From the NCBI RefSeq assembly GCF_014196615.1, contig NZ_JACIDY010000003.1, forward strand, positions 62,001 through 126,000: a stretch of 64,000 bases of DNA, written 5' to 3'. The position numbers and the translations under genes are program-made. Numbering within the stretch: position 1 is the stretch's first letter; the number at the start of each line of letters is the position of its first letter. Source of the stretch: Novosphingobium fluoreni. Its GTDB lineage: Bacteria > Pseudomonadota > Alphaproteobacteria > Sphingomonadales > Sphingomonadaceae. Shown piece after piece: positions 25,652 through 35,355 of this stretch. The notes below the pieces were generated by a model. The model made no database searches. It was not told the DNA's origin and worked only from the letters and a program-made list of their open reading frames with translations.

Positions 25652-26638
25652 TCAATCCTTGCGCAAGGGGAGCATCATCGACGCTGTGGTGCCCGCCCCT
25701 TGCCGGCTGGCGATGTCGAAGCGTCCGCGGTGGCGTTCGACGATGTGCTTGACGATCGAAAGCCCCAGCCCCGTCCCACCGGCGGCGCGACTGCGGCTGG
25801 TATCGGCACGGTAGAAGCGTTCAGTCAGGCGCGGCAAGTGTTCGGGCGCGATGCCGTCGCCATCGTCATGCACGGTCACCAGCAGCCAGCCGGTCGGCGT
25901 GGCTTCCAGCGCGACCTGGACCGGCGCTTCCTTGCGGCCATACTTCAGCGCGTTGTCCATCAGGTTGCGCATCACTTGCGCCAGTTGCCCGCGATCGCCC
26001 AGCACCACCGCGACGTCGCAATTGGCGCTGACCGCCACGCTGTTCTCACTCCGGAATTCGCCCGCCACTTCGCGCGCCAGTGCGACCATCTCGATCTTTT
26101 CGCTTGGCACTTCGTGCTTCACCGCCTCGATCCGGGAAAGCGACATGAGGTCCGAGATCAAGGACTGCATCCGCAGCGCCTCGTGCCGGATGGTGTTGAG
26201 GAACCGCTCCCGCGTGGTTTCATCGCCACCCGCCTTGGGGTTCATCAGCGTCTCGACGTAACCCAGCACGGTGGCCAGCGGCGTGCGCAATTCATGGCTG
26301 GCGTTGGCCACGAAATCGGCATGAGCCCGCGCGGTGCTGACTTGCACGGAAAGGTCGTAGAGCGTCACCAGACGCTCACCCACGCCCAGCACCTTGCAGT
26401 CCACTTCCCAGACGCTGCTGCCCACGGACAGGCCGGAAACCTTGGCGTTGCCCCCGCCCTCGCCCAGAATCACGGCGACGGCGCGCGGATCACGGATGGC
26501 GATGCGCACGTCCTGGCCCAAGATGTGCGCGCCCAGCAGGGTCTTGGCCGCCGCATTGGCGAAAACCACCTGCCCCCGCGCGACGACGATCGCCGGGGTC
26601 TGAATATGTTCGAGAAGGTGGACGCCATCGACTGCCAT
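25652..26638 (-). CDS. phoR: phosphate sensor histidine kinase PhoR, without visible membrane anchor
   Basis: 328 residues. A PAS-like N-terminal domain (about 1-95) leads to the HisKA box FVANASHELRTPLATVLGYVE (His about 131) and the ATPase domain with N (LMDNALKYG), G1 (DDGDGIAPEHL) and G2 (GGTGLGLSIVKH) boxes. The family normally carries one or two N-terminal membrane helices; none is evident here. It is separated from pstS by the Pho-box interval and could have its own promoter in the gap toward zwf. Confidence 0.93.
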   Translation of the reverse strand: MAVDGVHLLEHIQTPAIVVARGQVVFANAAAKTLLGAHILGQDVRIAIRDPRAVAVILGEGGGNAKVSGLSVGSSVWEVDCKVLGVGERLVTLYDLSVQVSTARAHADFVANASHELRTPLATVLGYVETLMNPKAGGDETTRERFLNTIRHEALRMQSLISDLMSLSRIEAVKHEVPSEKIEMVALAREVAGEFRSENSVAVSANCDVAVVLGDRGQLAQVMRNLMDNALKYGRKEAPVQVALEATPTGWLLVTVHDDGDGIAPEHLPRLTERFYRADTSRSRAAGGTGLGLSIVKHIVERHRGRFDIASRQGAGTTASMMLPLRKD

Positions 26639-26797
26639 CGGGCTGCACTCTTAGTGTGGCAAAACGTTTTCGCCTAGCCGCTGCTGCAACTGCTAAGAGA
26701 GTTAGCCGTTATCAGCAAGACAGATGGGCCTTGCAATCGCACGCCGCTTTGCTCCACTTGGTGCAATTGTCCAACGCAGGACATGCAGGGAGAAATC

Positions 26798-26818
26798 ATG
26801 AGGCACACCTGCCGATGA
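26798..26818 (+). CDS. six-codon leader ORF coupled to zwf
   Basis: An ATG with an excellent AGGGAG site (26787-26792) encodes MRHTCR and stops with a TGA that overlaps the zwf ATG (ATGA). zwf itself has no good ribosome-binding site, so its translation probably depends on ribosomes terminating here. Whether the peptide itself matters is unknown. Confidence 0.45.
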   Translation: MRHTCR

Positions 26819-28257
26819 GCCGCTTCGTAGCCGACCGCCTGCTCCTGTTCGGGGCCACCGGCGACTTGTCCAAGCGCATGCTGATCCCATCGCTCTGCGC
26901 GCTGGACGCGGAGGGTCTGCTCGATCCCGGCATAGAGATCATCGGCACCGCCCGTTCCGATATGAGCGATGCCGAGTTCCGCAATTTCGCCAGGGAATCG
27001 CTGGAGCAGTTCCTGCCCGCCGAACGGCGCGGCAGCATGGCGACGTTCCTGAACCGCCTGACCTATCAAGCGCTGGACGCCTCGCAGACCGAAGGGTTCG
27101 ACGCCCTGGCGCAGAAGGTGGGCAAGACCGATCACGGCCTGGCAATCTTCCTTTCCACCGCCCCCAGCTTGTTCGAGCCGACGATCGAGGGCCTCAAGGC
27201 TTGCGGCCTGGCTCGAGACAACACGCGCATCGCCCTGGAAAAGCCGCTGGGCACCGATCTCGCCTCCAGCCGCGAGATCAACGACGCGGTGGCCGGAGCC
27301 TTCCCGGAAGACCGGATCTTCCGGATCGATCACTATCTGGGCAAGGAAACCGTACAGAACCTGCTCGCCCTGCGCTTTGCCAACGCCTTGTTCGAGCCGC
27401 TGTGGAACGCATCGCACGTCGATCACGTGCAGATCACCGTGGCCGAGACGGTGGGCCTGGAATCGCGCGTGGCCTACTATGACGATAGCGGCGCGCTGCG
27501 CGATATGGTGCAGAACCACATGCTCCAGTTGCTGGCGCTGGTCGCGATGGAGCCGCCCGTCCGCTATGGCGCTACCGAAGTGCGGGACGAAAAGGTGAAA
27601 GTCCTGCGATCGCTGCGCGCGGTCGGCCCCGAGGAAGTGGTGACCGGCCAGTACCGCTCGGGCGCGATCGCGGGCAAGGCCGTGCCCGGCTATGACGACG
27701 AACTGGGCAAGGATTCCGCCACCGAGACGTTCGTGGCGATCAAGGCCCACCTCGATTGCTGGCGGTGGAAGGGCGTGCCGTTCTACTTGCGCACCGGAAA
27801 GCGATTGCCCAACCGCACCACCGAGATCGTGGTGCAGTTCAAGCCGGTGCCCCACTCGATCTTCTCCGGGCGCGGCGCGAAGACGGTGCCCAACCGCTTG
27901 GTGATCGGCATCCAGCCGTCCGAAGACATCCAGCTCAGCCTGATGGCGAAAGTGCCCGGTCTCGATCGCGACGGTCTGCGCCTGCGGCCCGTGCCGCTGG
28001 ACATCGCGATGCCCGAGGCGTTCTCCGGCCCGCAGCGCCGCATCGCCTACGAACGGCTGCTGCTCGATCTGATCGAGGGCGACCAGACCTTGTTCGTCCG
28101 GCGCGATGAAGTGGAAGCCCAGTGGGACTGGATCGACAAAGTGCGGGCACTTTGGGAGGAACAGGGACTGGAGCCCAAGACTTATACCGCAGGAAGCTGG
28201 GGGCCATCCGCCGCGATCGCCCTGGCTGAGCGCGACGGTGTGACATGGCACGAATGA
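26815..28257 (+). CDS. zwf: glucose-6-phosphate 1-dehydrogenase
   Basis: 480 residues from the ATG at 26815; the 53-codon-longer reading is non-homologous. The NADP-binding GATGDLSKR is at about residue 12, the catalytic signature RIDHYLGKE about 170 and the C-terminal domain is intact. It oxidises glucose 6-phosphate to 6-phosphogluconolactone, the entry to the Entner-Doudoroff route. It is first in the zwf-edd-glk-eda-ppc operon. No pgl (6-phosphogluconolactonase) gene lies in the operon. Confidence 0.97.
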   Translation: MSRFVADRLLLFGATGDLSKRMLIPSLCALDAEGLLDPGIEIIGTARSDMSDAEFRNFARESLEQFLPAERRGSMATFLNRLTYQALDASQTEGFDALAQKVGKTDHGLAIFLSTAPSLFEPTIEGLKACGLARDNTRIALEKPLGTDLASSREINDAVAGAFPEDRIFRIDHYLGKETVQNLLALRFANALFEPLWNASHVDHVQITVAETVGLESRVAYYDDSGALRDMVQNHMLQLLALVAMEPPVRYGATEVRDEKVKVLRSLRAVGPEEVVTGQYRSGAIAGKAVPGYDDELGKDSATETFVAIKAHLDCWRWKGVPFYLRTGKRLPNRTTEIVVQFKPVPHSIFSGRGAKTVPNRLVIGIQPSEDIQLSLMAKVPGLDRDGLRLRPVPLDIAMPEAFSGPQRRIAYERLLLDLIEGDQTLFVRRDEVEAQWDWIDKVRALWEEQGLEPKTYTAGSWGPSAAIALAERDGVTWHE

Positions 28258-28324
28258 CCGGGCCGCTGATCCCCCGCCCGGTTACGGTGCGAGTGATCGT
28301 CTCGGCAAACAACGAGCAGGACCA

Positions 28325-30151
28325 ATGACCGAACTTTCCCCCGTGGTCGCCCGCGTGACCGAGCGTATCGTGGCGCGATCCCGCGATAGCCGCGCCCGCT
28401 ATCTCGATCTGATCCAGCGGGAGAGCGATGCGTTCTCCGATCGTGGGTTCCTTTCGTGCTCCAACCTGGCGCATGGCTTCGCCGCCGCCGGGGAGGACAA
28501 GGCCAGCATCGCCACCCAGCGCGGTCCGAACATCGGCATCGTCACCGCCTATAATGACATGCTCTCGGCCCATCAGCCCTATGGCCGCTACCCCGAGCAG
28601 ATGAAGCTGTTCGCGCGCGAAGTGGGCGCGACGGCGCAAGTGGCGGGCGGCGTGGCGGCAATGTGCGACGGCGTGACTCAGGGGTTCGCTGGTATGGAAC
28701 TGTCCCTGTTCAGCCGCGACGCCATCGCGCTTTCCACCGCGGTGGCACTCAGCCATGCGATGTTCGACGGCATGGCGATGCTGGGCATTTGCGACAAGAT
28801 CGTCCCCGGCCTGGTGATCGGGGCTTTGCGGTTCGGCCACCTGCCCGCCGTGTTCGTGCCCGCCGGGCCGATGCCCAGCGGCATCAGCAACAAGGAAAAG
28901 CAGAAGACCCGCCAGCTCTATGCCGAGGGCAAGGTGGGCCGCGCCGAACTGCTGGAGAGCGAAAGCGGCAGCTATCACTCGCCGGGCACCTGCACGTTCT
29001 ATGGCACCGCCAATTCCAACCAGATGATGATGGAAATGATGGGTCTTCACGTCCCCGGCTCCGCCTTCGTCAACCCCGGCACGCCGCTGCGCCAGGCGCT
29101 GACTCGCGCGGCGGTGCATCGCCTCGCCGCGATCGGCCGCAAGGGCGATGACTTTCGGCCCATGGCGCATGTCGTGGATGAAAAGGCGATCGTGAATGCG
29201 TGCGTCGGCCTGCTGGCGACGGGCGGATCGACCAACCACGCGATCCACTTGCCGGCGATGGCACGGGCGGCGGGCATCCTGATCGACTGGGAAGATCTGG
29301 ACGAGCTTTCGGGCGCGGTGCCGCTGATCGCGCGCGTCTATCCCAACGGCTCTGGCGATGTGAACCATTTCCACGCGGCGGGCGGCATGGGCTATGTCAT
29401 CCGCGAACTTTTGGGCGCAGGCCTGGCCCACGGCGATATCCTGACCGTAGCCGAGGGCGGCATGGCCGACTATGCGCGAGAGCCCCATCTGGAAGGCGAC
29501 GCGCTGGTCTGGCGCGATGCCCCCGTGGTCGCGCGTGACGAGACCATGCTGCGCCCGGTGGCAACGCCGTTCCTGCCCGATGGCGGCATGCGGCTGGTGC
29601 AGGGCAACCTGGGCCGCGCTACGTTCAAGACCAGCGCCGTCGATGCGCAGCGTTGGACGATCGAGGCCCCGGCCCGCGTGTTCGACACGCAGGAAGCCGT
29701 CGCCAAGGCGTTCGCGGCGGGAGAGCTTGATCGCGATGTCGTGGTGGTCGTCCGCTTTCAGGGGCCGCGCGCCAATGGCATGCCAGAACTGCACAAGCTG
29801 ACGCCGCCGCTGGGTGTGCTGCAGGATCGCGGACACAAGGTGGCGCTCGTCACCGATGGCCGCATGTCCGGGGCCAGCGGCAAGGTGCCCGCCGCCATCC
29901 ACGTGACGCCCGAGGCGCTGGCCAAGAACGGTGAGTGGGGCCCGCTGGCCTACTTGCGCGATGGGGACATCGTGCGCCTCTCCGCCGACGACGGCACGCT
30001 TTCCACCACTGCCGACTTGTCGAGCCGCGAACCGGCACAGCCGCCGGTGCCGGAACTGGGCATGGGCCGCGAACTCTTCGCCATGTTCCGCGCCGGCGCC
30101 AGCGGGGCGGAGCAAGGCGCCTCTGCCATGCTGGAGATGGCGGGACTGTGA
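28325..30151 (+). CDS. edd: phosphogluconate dehydratase
   Basis: 608 residues, IlvD/Edd family. It converts 6-phosphogluconate to 2-keto-3-deoxy-6-phosphogluconate using an iron-sulfur cluster. Cluster-region motifs [13 protein letters not shown] (about 106), GICDKIVPG and [15 protein letters not shown] are present, and the C-terminal [15 protein letters not shown] is typical. It is 67 bases after zwf with a GAGCAGGA site. Confidence 0.97.
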   Translation: MTELSPVVARVTERIVARSRDSRARYLDLIQRESDAFSDRGFLSCSNLAHGFAAAGEDKASIATQRGPNIGIVTAYNDMLSAHQPYGRYPEQMKLFAREVGATAQVAGGVAAMCDGVTQGFAGMELSLFSRDAIALSTAVALSHAMFDGMAMLGICDKIVPGLVIGALRFGHLPAVFVPAGPMPSGISNKEKQKTRQLYAEGKVGRAELLESESGSYHSPGTCTFYGTANSNQMMMEMMGLHVPGSAFVNPGTPLRQALTRAAVHRLAAIGRKGDDFRPMAHVVDEKAIVNACVGLLATGGSTNHAIHLPAMARAAGILIDWEDLDELSGAVPLIARVYPNGSGDVNHFHAAGGMGYVIRELLGAGLAHGDILTVAEGGMADYAREPHLEGDALVWRDAPVVARDETMLRPVATPFLPDGGMRLVQGNLGRATFKTSAVDAQRWTIEAPARVFDTQEAVAKAFAAGELDRDVVVVVRFQGPRANGMPELHKLTPPLGVLQDRGHKVALVTDGRMSGASGKVPAAIHVTPEALAKNGEWGPLAYLRDGDIVRLSADDGTLSTTADLSSREPAQPPVPELGMGRELFAMFRAGASGAEQGASAMLEMAGL

Positions 30152-30180
30152 GAAGCACGACGAAACGACCAATTCCAAAC

Positions 30181-30253
30181 CCGTTCGTGTCGAGCGAAGT
30201 CGAGACACGGCAGCGCCACATCCACGTGTCTCAACTTCGCTCGACACGAACGG
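30181..30253. repeat. perfect palindromic repeat between edd and glk
   Basis: Two 29-base arms (30181-30209 and 30225-30253) differ at only one position from exact complements, separated by 15 bases. The core GTTCGTGTCGAGCGAAGTC is a recurring intergenic sequence in sphingomonads. A decayed copy is at 16973-17001. Inside the operon it would form a large mRNA hairpin. Confidence 0.9.
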
Positions 30254-30281
30254 CTTCTGGGTTTGCCAGAGAGATTCCTGC

Positions 30282-31253
30282 ATGACCCAGCTCGTCACCG
30301 TGGACATCGGCGGCACCCATGCCCGCTTCGCCATCGCCACCATCGCCGATGACGGTGCGATCACGCTGGGCGAGCCGCAGACACTGCACACCAAGGATCA
30401 CGCCAGCTTCCAGACTGCGTGGGAGGATTTCCGCGCGCGCCAGGGCGGCGTCTTGCCCGATAGCGTGGCGATCGCGATCGCCGGACCGGTCGGCGGGGAG
30501 GTGATCCGCTTCACCAACAACCCCTGGGTGATCCGCCCTGCCCTGATACCCGAGAAGCTGGGCGTCAGCCGCTATACCCTGGTGAACGATTTTGGCGCGG
30601 TGGGCCATGCCGTGGCTCGGGCCGACGCCGCGCATCTGCTGCACTTGTGCGGACCGGACGTGCCGCTGCCCGATCAAGGCGCGATCACCGTGATCGGCCC
30701 CGGCACCGGGCTGGGCGTCGCCATGCTCCTGCGCAATCCTGCGGGCTATCATGTGCAGTCGACCGAGGGCGGCCACATCGATTTTGCCCCGCACGATGTG
30801 ATCGAGGACGCCATCCTGACGCGCCTGCGCCAGCGGCACAACCGCGTTTCGGTGGAGCGCGTGGTCTCCGGCCCCGCGATCGTCGATATCTATCAGGCGC
30901 TGGCCAACCTCGAGGGCCGCGCGGTGCTGGAACGCGGCGATGTCGAGTTGTGGACCGCAGGCACCGACGGCTCAGACAGCCTTGCCGCCGCGGCGGTTGA
31001 CCGCTTCTGCATGGCGCTGGGCAGCGCGGCGGGTGACTTTGCCCTGGCGCATGGCGCCACCGGGGTCGTCGTCGCAGGCGGCCTGGGCTATCGCATCCGC
31101 GACGCTCTGAAAAATTCCGCCTTCGCCCGTCGCTTCGAGGCGAAAGGCCGTTTCGCGGGCTTGATGGCGGCGATGCCCGTCAAGCTCATCATCCATCCGC
31201 AGCCCGGCCTGTTCGGCGCTGCTGCCGCCTTCGCCGGGGAGCATTTGCCGTGA
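30282..31253 (+). CDS. glk: glucokinase
   Basis: 323 residues from the ATG at 30282; the longer in-frame reading overlaps edd and the palindrome. The phosphate-binding VTVDIGGTHARFAIA, the catalytic region LVNDFGAVGHAV and the Glu/His pattern VQSTEGGHIDFAP match bacterial glucokinase (Glk, PF02685). It phosphorylates glucose to feed zwf. It overlaps eda by 4 bases. Confidence 0.96.
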   Translation: MTQLVTVDIGGTHARFAIATIADDGAITLGEPQTLHTKDHASFQTAWEDFRARQGGVLPDSVAIAIAGPVGGEVIRFTNNPWVIRPALIPEKLGVSRYTLVNDFGAVGHAVARADAAHLLHLCGPDVPLPDQGAITVIGPGTGLGVAMLLRNPAGYHVQSTEGGHIDFAPHDVIEDAILTRLRQRHNRVSVERVVSGPAIVDIYQALANLEGRAVLERGDVELWTAGTDGSDSLAAAAVDRFCMALGSAAGDFALAHGATGVVVAGGLGYRIRDALKNSAFARRFEAKGRFAGLMAAMPVKLIIHPQPGLFGAAAAFAGEHLP

Positions 31254-31897
31254 CCGAACTTTCGCCGATCCCCAGCCCGGTCGAGCGGGTGATGATGCTG
31301 GCCCCGGTGATCCCGGTGCTGGTGATCGATGACCTCGACCACGCCCTGCCCATCGCCGAAGCGCTGGTGGCGGGCGGTCTTCCGGCGCTGGAAGTGACGC
31401 TGCGCACCCCTTGCGCGATCGACGCGATCAAGGTGATGAAGCAAGTTCCGGGCGCGGTGGTCGGCGCGGGCACGGTGCTGAACCCCGATGATCTAGGCCG
31501 CGCGCTGGACGCAGGTGCAGAGTTCATCGTCTCGCCCGGCCTCACGCCCAAGCTGGGCGAAGCGATGGCCCGATCCGGCGCGCCGATCCTGCCGGGCACC
31601 GCCAATGCCGCCGACATCATGCTGGCGCTGGAGCTGGGTTTCACGCGCCTGAAGTTCTTCCCCGCCGTGGCTTCGGGCGGCACTCCGGCGCTGAAAGCGA
31701 TCGCCGGGCCGTTCGCGTCCGTGCGCTTCTGCCCCACCGGCGGCATCACCCAGGACACCGCGCCGGAATGGCTGGCCCTTCCCAACGTGCTGTGTGTCGG
31801 CGGTAGCTGGATGGTGCCCAAGATCGAGGCGGGACAGCGCCCCGATACCGCCCAGATCGAAAGGCGCGCCCGCGCCGCCGCCGGGCTGGCTCGCTGA
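31250..31897 (+). CDS. eda: 2-keto-3-deoxy-6-phosphogluconate aldolase
   Basis: 215 residues; the GTG start overlaps the glk stop (GTGA). The catalytic Glu (PALEVTLRTP) and the Schiff-base Lys (RLKFFPA, about 131) are present, as are GAGTVLNPDD and FCPTGGI. It cleaves KDPG to pyruvate and glyceraldehyde 3-phosphate, completing the Entner-Doudoroff pathway. It shares one base with the ppc start (TGATG). Confidence 0.97.
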   Translation: MTELSPIPSPVERVMMLAPVIPVLVIDDLDHALPIAEALVAGGLPALEVTLRTPCAIDAIKVMKQVPGAVVGAGTVLNPDDLGRALDAGAEFIVSPGLTPKLGEAMARSGAPILPGTANAADIMLALELGFTRLKFFPAVASGGTPALKAIAGPFASVRFCPTGGITQDTAPEWLALPNVLCVGGSWMVPKIEAGQRPDTAQIERRARAAAGLAR

Positions 31898-34704
31898 TGA
31901 CGCCCCCCAGCGCGACAGCTGCGCCGACGATCGTCGATCTCAATACCCGGCTGGCCCAGTTGCATCAACAGACGGCGGAGAACCCGCAGTTCAATCCCGT
32001 CTTCCAACTGGCCCTCGATCTTTCGCGCAAGCTGGAAAGCGGTGCGCTGAGCCTGGACGCGATCGAGGCTCTCGTCGCGGAACTGGAATGCGAAGGGCTG
32101 CGGGTGCGCGCCGCGCGGCTGGATCGGATCGCCGGCCCGATCGCCCCCGATGCGAACGACAACGCGATCGAGGCGCTGGCGGCGCAGGACGATTTCACCG
32201 CCTTCGCCGTCCACTGGCAGCGGCCCGCGGCCCACGTCGTCTTCACCGCGCACCCCACTTTCCTGCTTAGCCGCGCCCAGTCCGAAGCGGTGCGCACTTC
32301 CGCGTCGAACGGCGATTTCAGCGAGGCCAGCGTCTGCGTCGCCCCGGCCCAGCGCGATACGATCACGCTGGATTACGAGCATGACGAAGCCATGGCCGCC
32401 CTCACCCGTGGCCAGGCCGCGCGGGACCGGATCAACGCGCACTTGTTCCGCATCGCCGCGCAGCGCTGGCCCAAGAAGTGGAAGAGCCTGCAACCCATGC
32501 CGTTCCGCTTCGCCAGCTGGGTGGGCTACGACATGGATGGGCGCACGGATATCTCGTGGTCCACATCGATCCGCTATCGCCTGCAGGAAAAGGCGCTGCG
32601 GCTGACGAGCTATGTCGCAGCGTTGCAGACGGTGCTGCCATCGCTGGCCGCGCGGCTGGATCGCGCCCGTGCTCATACGCAGGAGATGGCCGAGCACTTC
32701 GCCGCCGATCTGTCCGCGCCCGAAGACTTGTCGAAGGCGGCCAACGCGCTGACCGCCGACCATGCCGACAAGCTGATCAGCCTCGCGCCCGTGATCGCAG
32801 AGTTGGAAGACGAGGCGCGCCATGCCGAGACGGACGTGGCGCGCGAACTGCTGGTCGTGGCGGCGGCGATGCGGGCCGATGGCCTGGGCATGGGCTGGAT
32901 TCACTTCCGCGTGAACAGCAGCCAGCTGCAGAACGCGATCCGCCAGCGCATCGATCCGGAAGGCACGCTGAACCTTGCCAGCCAGGCCGCACTGGTGCGG
33001 ATGCGCGAGCTGCTGGCTGAGGTGAAGCCGCTGCGGTCTAACTTCGCCGCGCTGGCGATCGAGAACAGCACGGCAGTGCGCCAGTTCCTCGCCATGGCGC
33101 AGATCCTGGGCCACATCGATGCCGACGCCCCGATCCGCATGCTGGTGGCGGAGTGCGAGCAGCCGACCACGGTGCTGGCCGCGCTTTACTATGCCGAGAT
33201 GTTCGGCGTGGCGGACAAGGTGGATGTCTCCCCCTTGTTCGAAACCGAAACCGCGCTGGAGCATGGCGGCCGGTTCCTGGACGCGGTTCTGGCGGAGCCC
33301 GCCTATCGCGCCTACGCCCGCCGCCGGGGCCGCGTGGCGATACAAACCGGCTTTTCGGACGCGGGCCGTTTCGTGGGCCAGATTCCCGCCGCGCTCGCGA
33401 TCGAGCGGCTGCAGGGCCGCCTTGCCGAAGCGATGGTGGCGAACGGCCTGACCGACGTTTCCGCGCTGGTGTTCAACACCGGCGGCGAATCGATGGGCCG
33501 GGGCTGTCATCCCTCCAGCATGGAGGACCGCCTGCATTGGCAGATGTCCCCCTGGGCCCGCCGCAAGTTCCTGCGCGCCGGTGTGCGGCTGGAGCCTGAA
33601 GTCAGCTTTCAGGGCGGGGACGGCTACTTGTGGTTCGGGTCTGACGAACTGGCGCTGGCCACCCTCACCCGCTTGACCGAACAACCGCTGTGGCAGGCCG
33701 ATACCAGCACTCCGGCTGACCCGTTCTATCGCCGCACCGACCTTAGCCTCGATTTCTATCGCGCCATCCGCGATACGCAGCACGCGCATCTGGAAAGCCG
33801 CACCTACAGCCGCGCGATCACCGCCTTTGGGCTGGGCCTGCTGAACGATACGGGAAGCCGCAAGGCGCGCCGCCAGTCCGACCTTGCCGCCGATCGCACG
33901 ATGAGCCTGCGCCAGATCCGCGCGATCCCGCACAACGCCATTCTTCAGCAACTGGGCTATCCGGTGAACGTAATCGCCGGCGTCGGCAGCGCGGCGGAGG
34001 GCAATCAGGAGGAAATCGCCGCCCTGCTGCGCGATAGCGAGCGAGGCCGGGCGCTCGTCCGCCTGGTTCGCGCCGCCAACGCTCTTGCCTCGATCAAGAC
34101 GGTGGCCGCGTTCGGAGAGCTGTTCAACTCCGCCTACTGGTCCAGCCGCCCCTATCGCGGCGACGAACAGCGCATCGCAGACGGCTGCCTCCGCCTGGCC
34201 GAATATCTCACCAAGGATGATCGCGCGGGCGTGTACCGCCGCCTTGCCTCTCGGCTGCGAGTGGATGCGGTGAAGCTGCACCGGCTGCTGACCATGATCC
34301 CGGACGATGCGCCGCAGGATTCCTCGCGACCGGAACGAGAGGCGACGCGGCGCAACATCGGCGCGCTGCAAGCGCTGCGCCTCACGCTGTTTCAGCACAT
34401 GTTCCTGCGCACGGTGATGGTGCCGCAATTCAGCCGCGCGAACGACATCAGCCATGACGACGTGATGGAGATGTTCTTCACCTTGCGCGTCGAGGATGGC
34501 CTGGCCCAGCTGCGCCGTGCGTTTCCGGTCCACCTGGCCAGCATCGACGATTTCGCGATCGATGCCCCCAGCGATTATCCGGACGAGAGCGCCACCGGCT
34601 ACGCCCAGATCCATCGTGATTTTATCGAACCGATCGAGCGATCCTACGCGCTGTCGCTGCGGATCGGCACTGCCATCGCCAACGAATTCGGCGCGCACGG
34701 ATAA
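31897..34704 (+). CDS. ppc: divergent phosphoenolpyruvate carboxylase-like protein
   Basis: 935 residues, family PF00311 by length and the N-terminal catalytic VVFTAHPTF (about 110). Downstream active-site blocks differ from classical enzymes. The usual GYSDSxKD block reads QTGFSDAGRF, the FHGRGG loop reads FNTGGESMGRGCHPSS, and the C terminus ends NEFGAHG rather than the near-invariant RNTG. It may be a distinct, still active subgroup that makes oxaloacetate from the pyruvate/PEP supplied by the upstream operon genes, or it may have changed function. Its coupling to eda favours an anaplerotic role. Confidence 0.8.
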   Translation: MTPPSATAAPTIVDLNTRLAQLHQQTAENPQFNPVFQLALDLSRKLESGALSLDAIEALVAELECEGLRVRAARLDRIAGPIAPDANDNAIEALAAQDDFTAFAVHWQRPAAHVVFTAHPTFLLSRAQSEAVRTSASNGDFSEASVCVAPAQRDTITLDYEHDEAMAALTRGQAARDRINAHLFRIAAQRWPKKWKSLQPMPFRFASWVGYDMDGRTDISWSTSIRYRLQEKALRLTSYVAALQTVLPSLAARLDRARAHTQEMAEHFAADLSAPEDLSKAANALTADHADKLISLAPVIAELEDEARHAETDVARELLVVAAAMRADGLGMGWIHFRVNSSQLQNAIRQRIDPEGTLNLASQAALVRMRELLAEVKPLRSNFAALAIENSTAVRQFLAMAQILGHIDADAPIRMLVAECEQPTTVLAALYYAEMFGVADKVDVSPLFETETALEHGGRFLDAVLAEPAYRAYARRRGRVAIQTGFSDAGRFVGQIPAALAIERLQGRLAEAMVANGLTDVSALVFNTGGESMGRGCHPSSMEDRLHWQMSPWARRKFLRAGVRLEPEVSFQGGDGYLWFGSDELALATLTRLTEQPLWQADTSTPADPFYRRTDLSLDFYRAIRDTQHAHLESRTYSRAITAFGLGLLNDTGSRKARRQSDLAADRTMSLRQIRAIPHNAILQQLGYPVNVIAGVGSAAEGNQEEIAALLRDSERGRALVRLVRAANALASIKTVAAFGELFNSAYWSSRPYRGDEQRIADGCLRLAEYLTKDDRAGVYRRLASRLRVDAVKLHRLLTMIPDDAPQDSSRPEREATRRNIGALQALRLTLFQHMFLRTVMVPQFSRANDISHDDVMEMFFTLRVEDGLAQLRRAFPVHLASIDDFAIDAPSDYPDESATGYAQIHRDFIEPIERSYALSLRIGTAIANEFGAHG

Positions 34705-34718
34705 GGGAGAAGCCATTC

Positions 34719-35351
34719 ATGCTGACCGTCCACCACCTGGGCCAGTCCCAGTCCGAACGCATCGTCTGGCTCTGCGAGGAGCTGGAGCTGGATTACGAAC
34801 TGAAGCGCTATGAGCGGCGGGCTGACAATCACCTGGCGCCCGATGAGTACAAGGCGCTGCACCCGATGGGCATCGCGCCGGTCATCACTGATGGAGACCT
34901 GGTGCTGGGCGAAAGCGGCGCGATCTGCGACTACATCGTCACGCGCCACGGTCAGGGCAAGCTGGTGCCGGCACCCGATCACCCCGACTTTGCCGACCAC
35001 TTGTTCTGGTTCCACTGGGCCAACGGCACATTCATGGCCACGGCGATGATGCAACTGGTGCTGGGCTTCACCGATTCCGTGGGCAAGATCCCGTTCGTGG
35101 CGGATCGCGATCGGCGCGGCTGGGAGATGGTCGAGACGCGCCTTGGCGAAGCACCCTTTTTCGGCGGCCAGGCCCTCACCACCGCCGATATCATGATGGG
35201 ATACGCGCTCACCACCGGGCGGGGTTTTCGCCAGACCAGCATCGATGGCTTCCCCAACCTGAAAGCCTACCTGCAGCGCATCGGCGAGCGACCGGCCTAC
35301 CAACGGGCGATGGCCAGGGCCGAACCCGGCGTTGACCCCAAGCTGACCTGA
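34719..35351 (+). CDS. glutathione S-transferase family protein
   Basis: 210 residues. A thioredoxin-like N-terminal domain (MLTVHHLGQSQSERIVWLCEELELDYEL; IAPVITDGDLVLGESGAICDYI) carries the Ser/Glu pair that binds glutathione, followed by an all-helical C-terminal domain. It is 14 bases after ppc and is likely co-transcribed. The substrate is unknown. Confidence 0.9.
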   Translation: MLTVHHLGQSQSERIVWLCEELELDYELKRYERRADNHLAPDEYKALHPMGIAPVITDGDLVLGESGAICDYIVTRHGQGKLVPAPDHPDFADHLFWFHWANGTFMATAMMQLVLGFTDSVGKIPFVADRDRRGWEMVETRLGEAPFFGGQALTTADIMMGYALTTGRGFRQTSIDGFPNLKAYLQRIGERPAYQRAMARAEPGVDPKLT

Positions 35352-35355
35352 GCCT

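Noticed and set aside
31189..34716. Minus-strand open frame of 1175 codons opposite eda and ppc
   Set aside because: It is the antisense shadow of two well-supported genes in GC-rich DNA; the translation is low-complexity with no domain and no ribosome-binding site.
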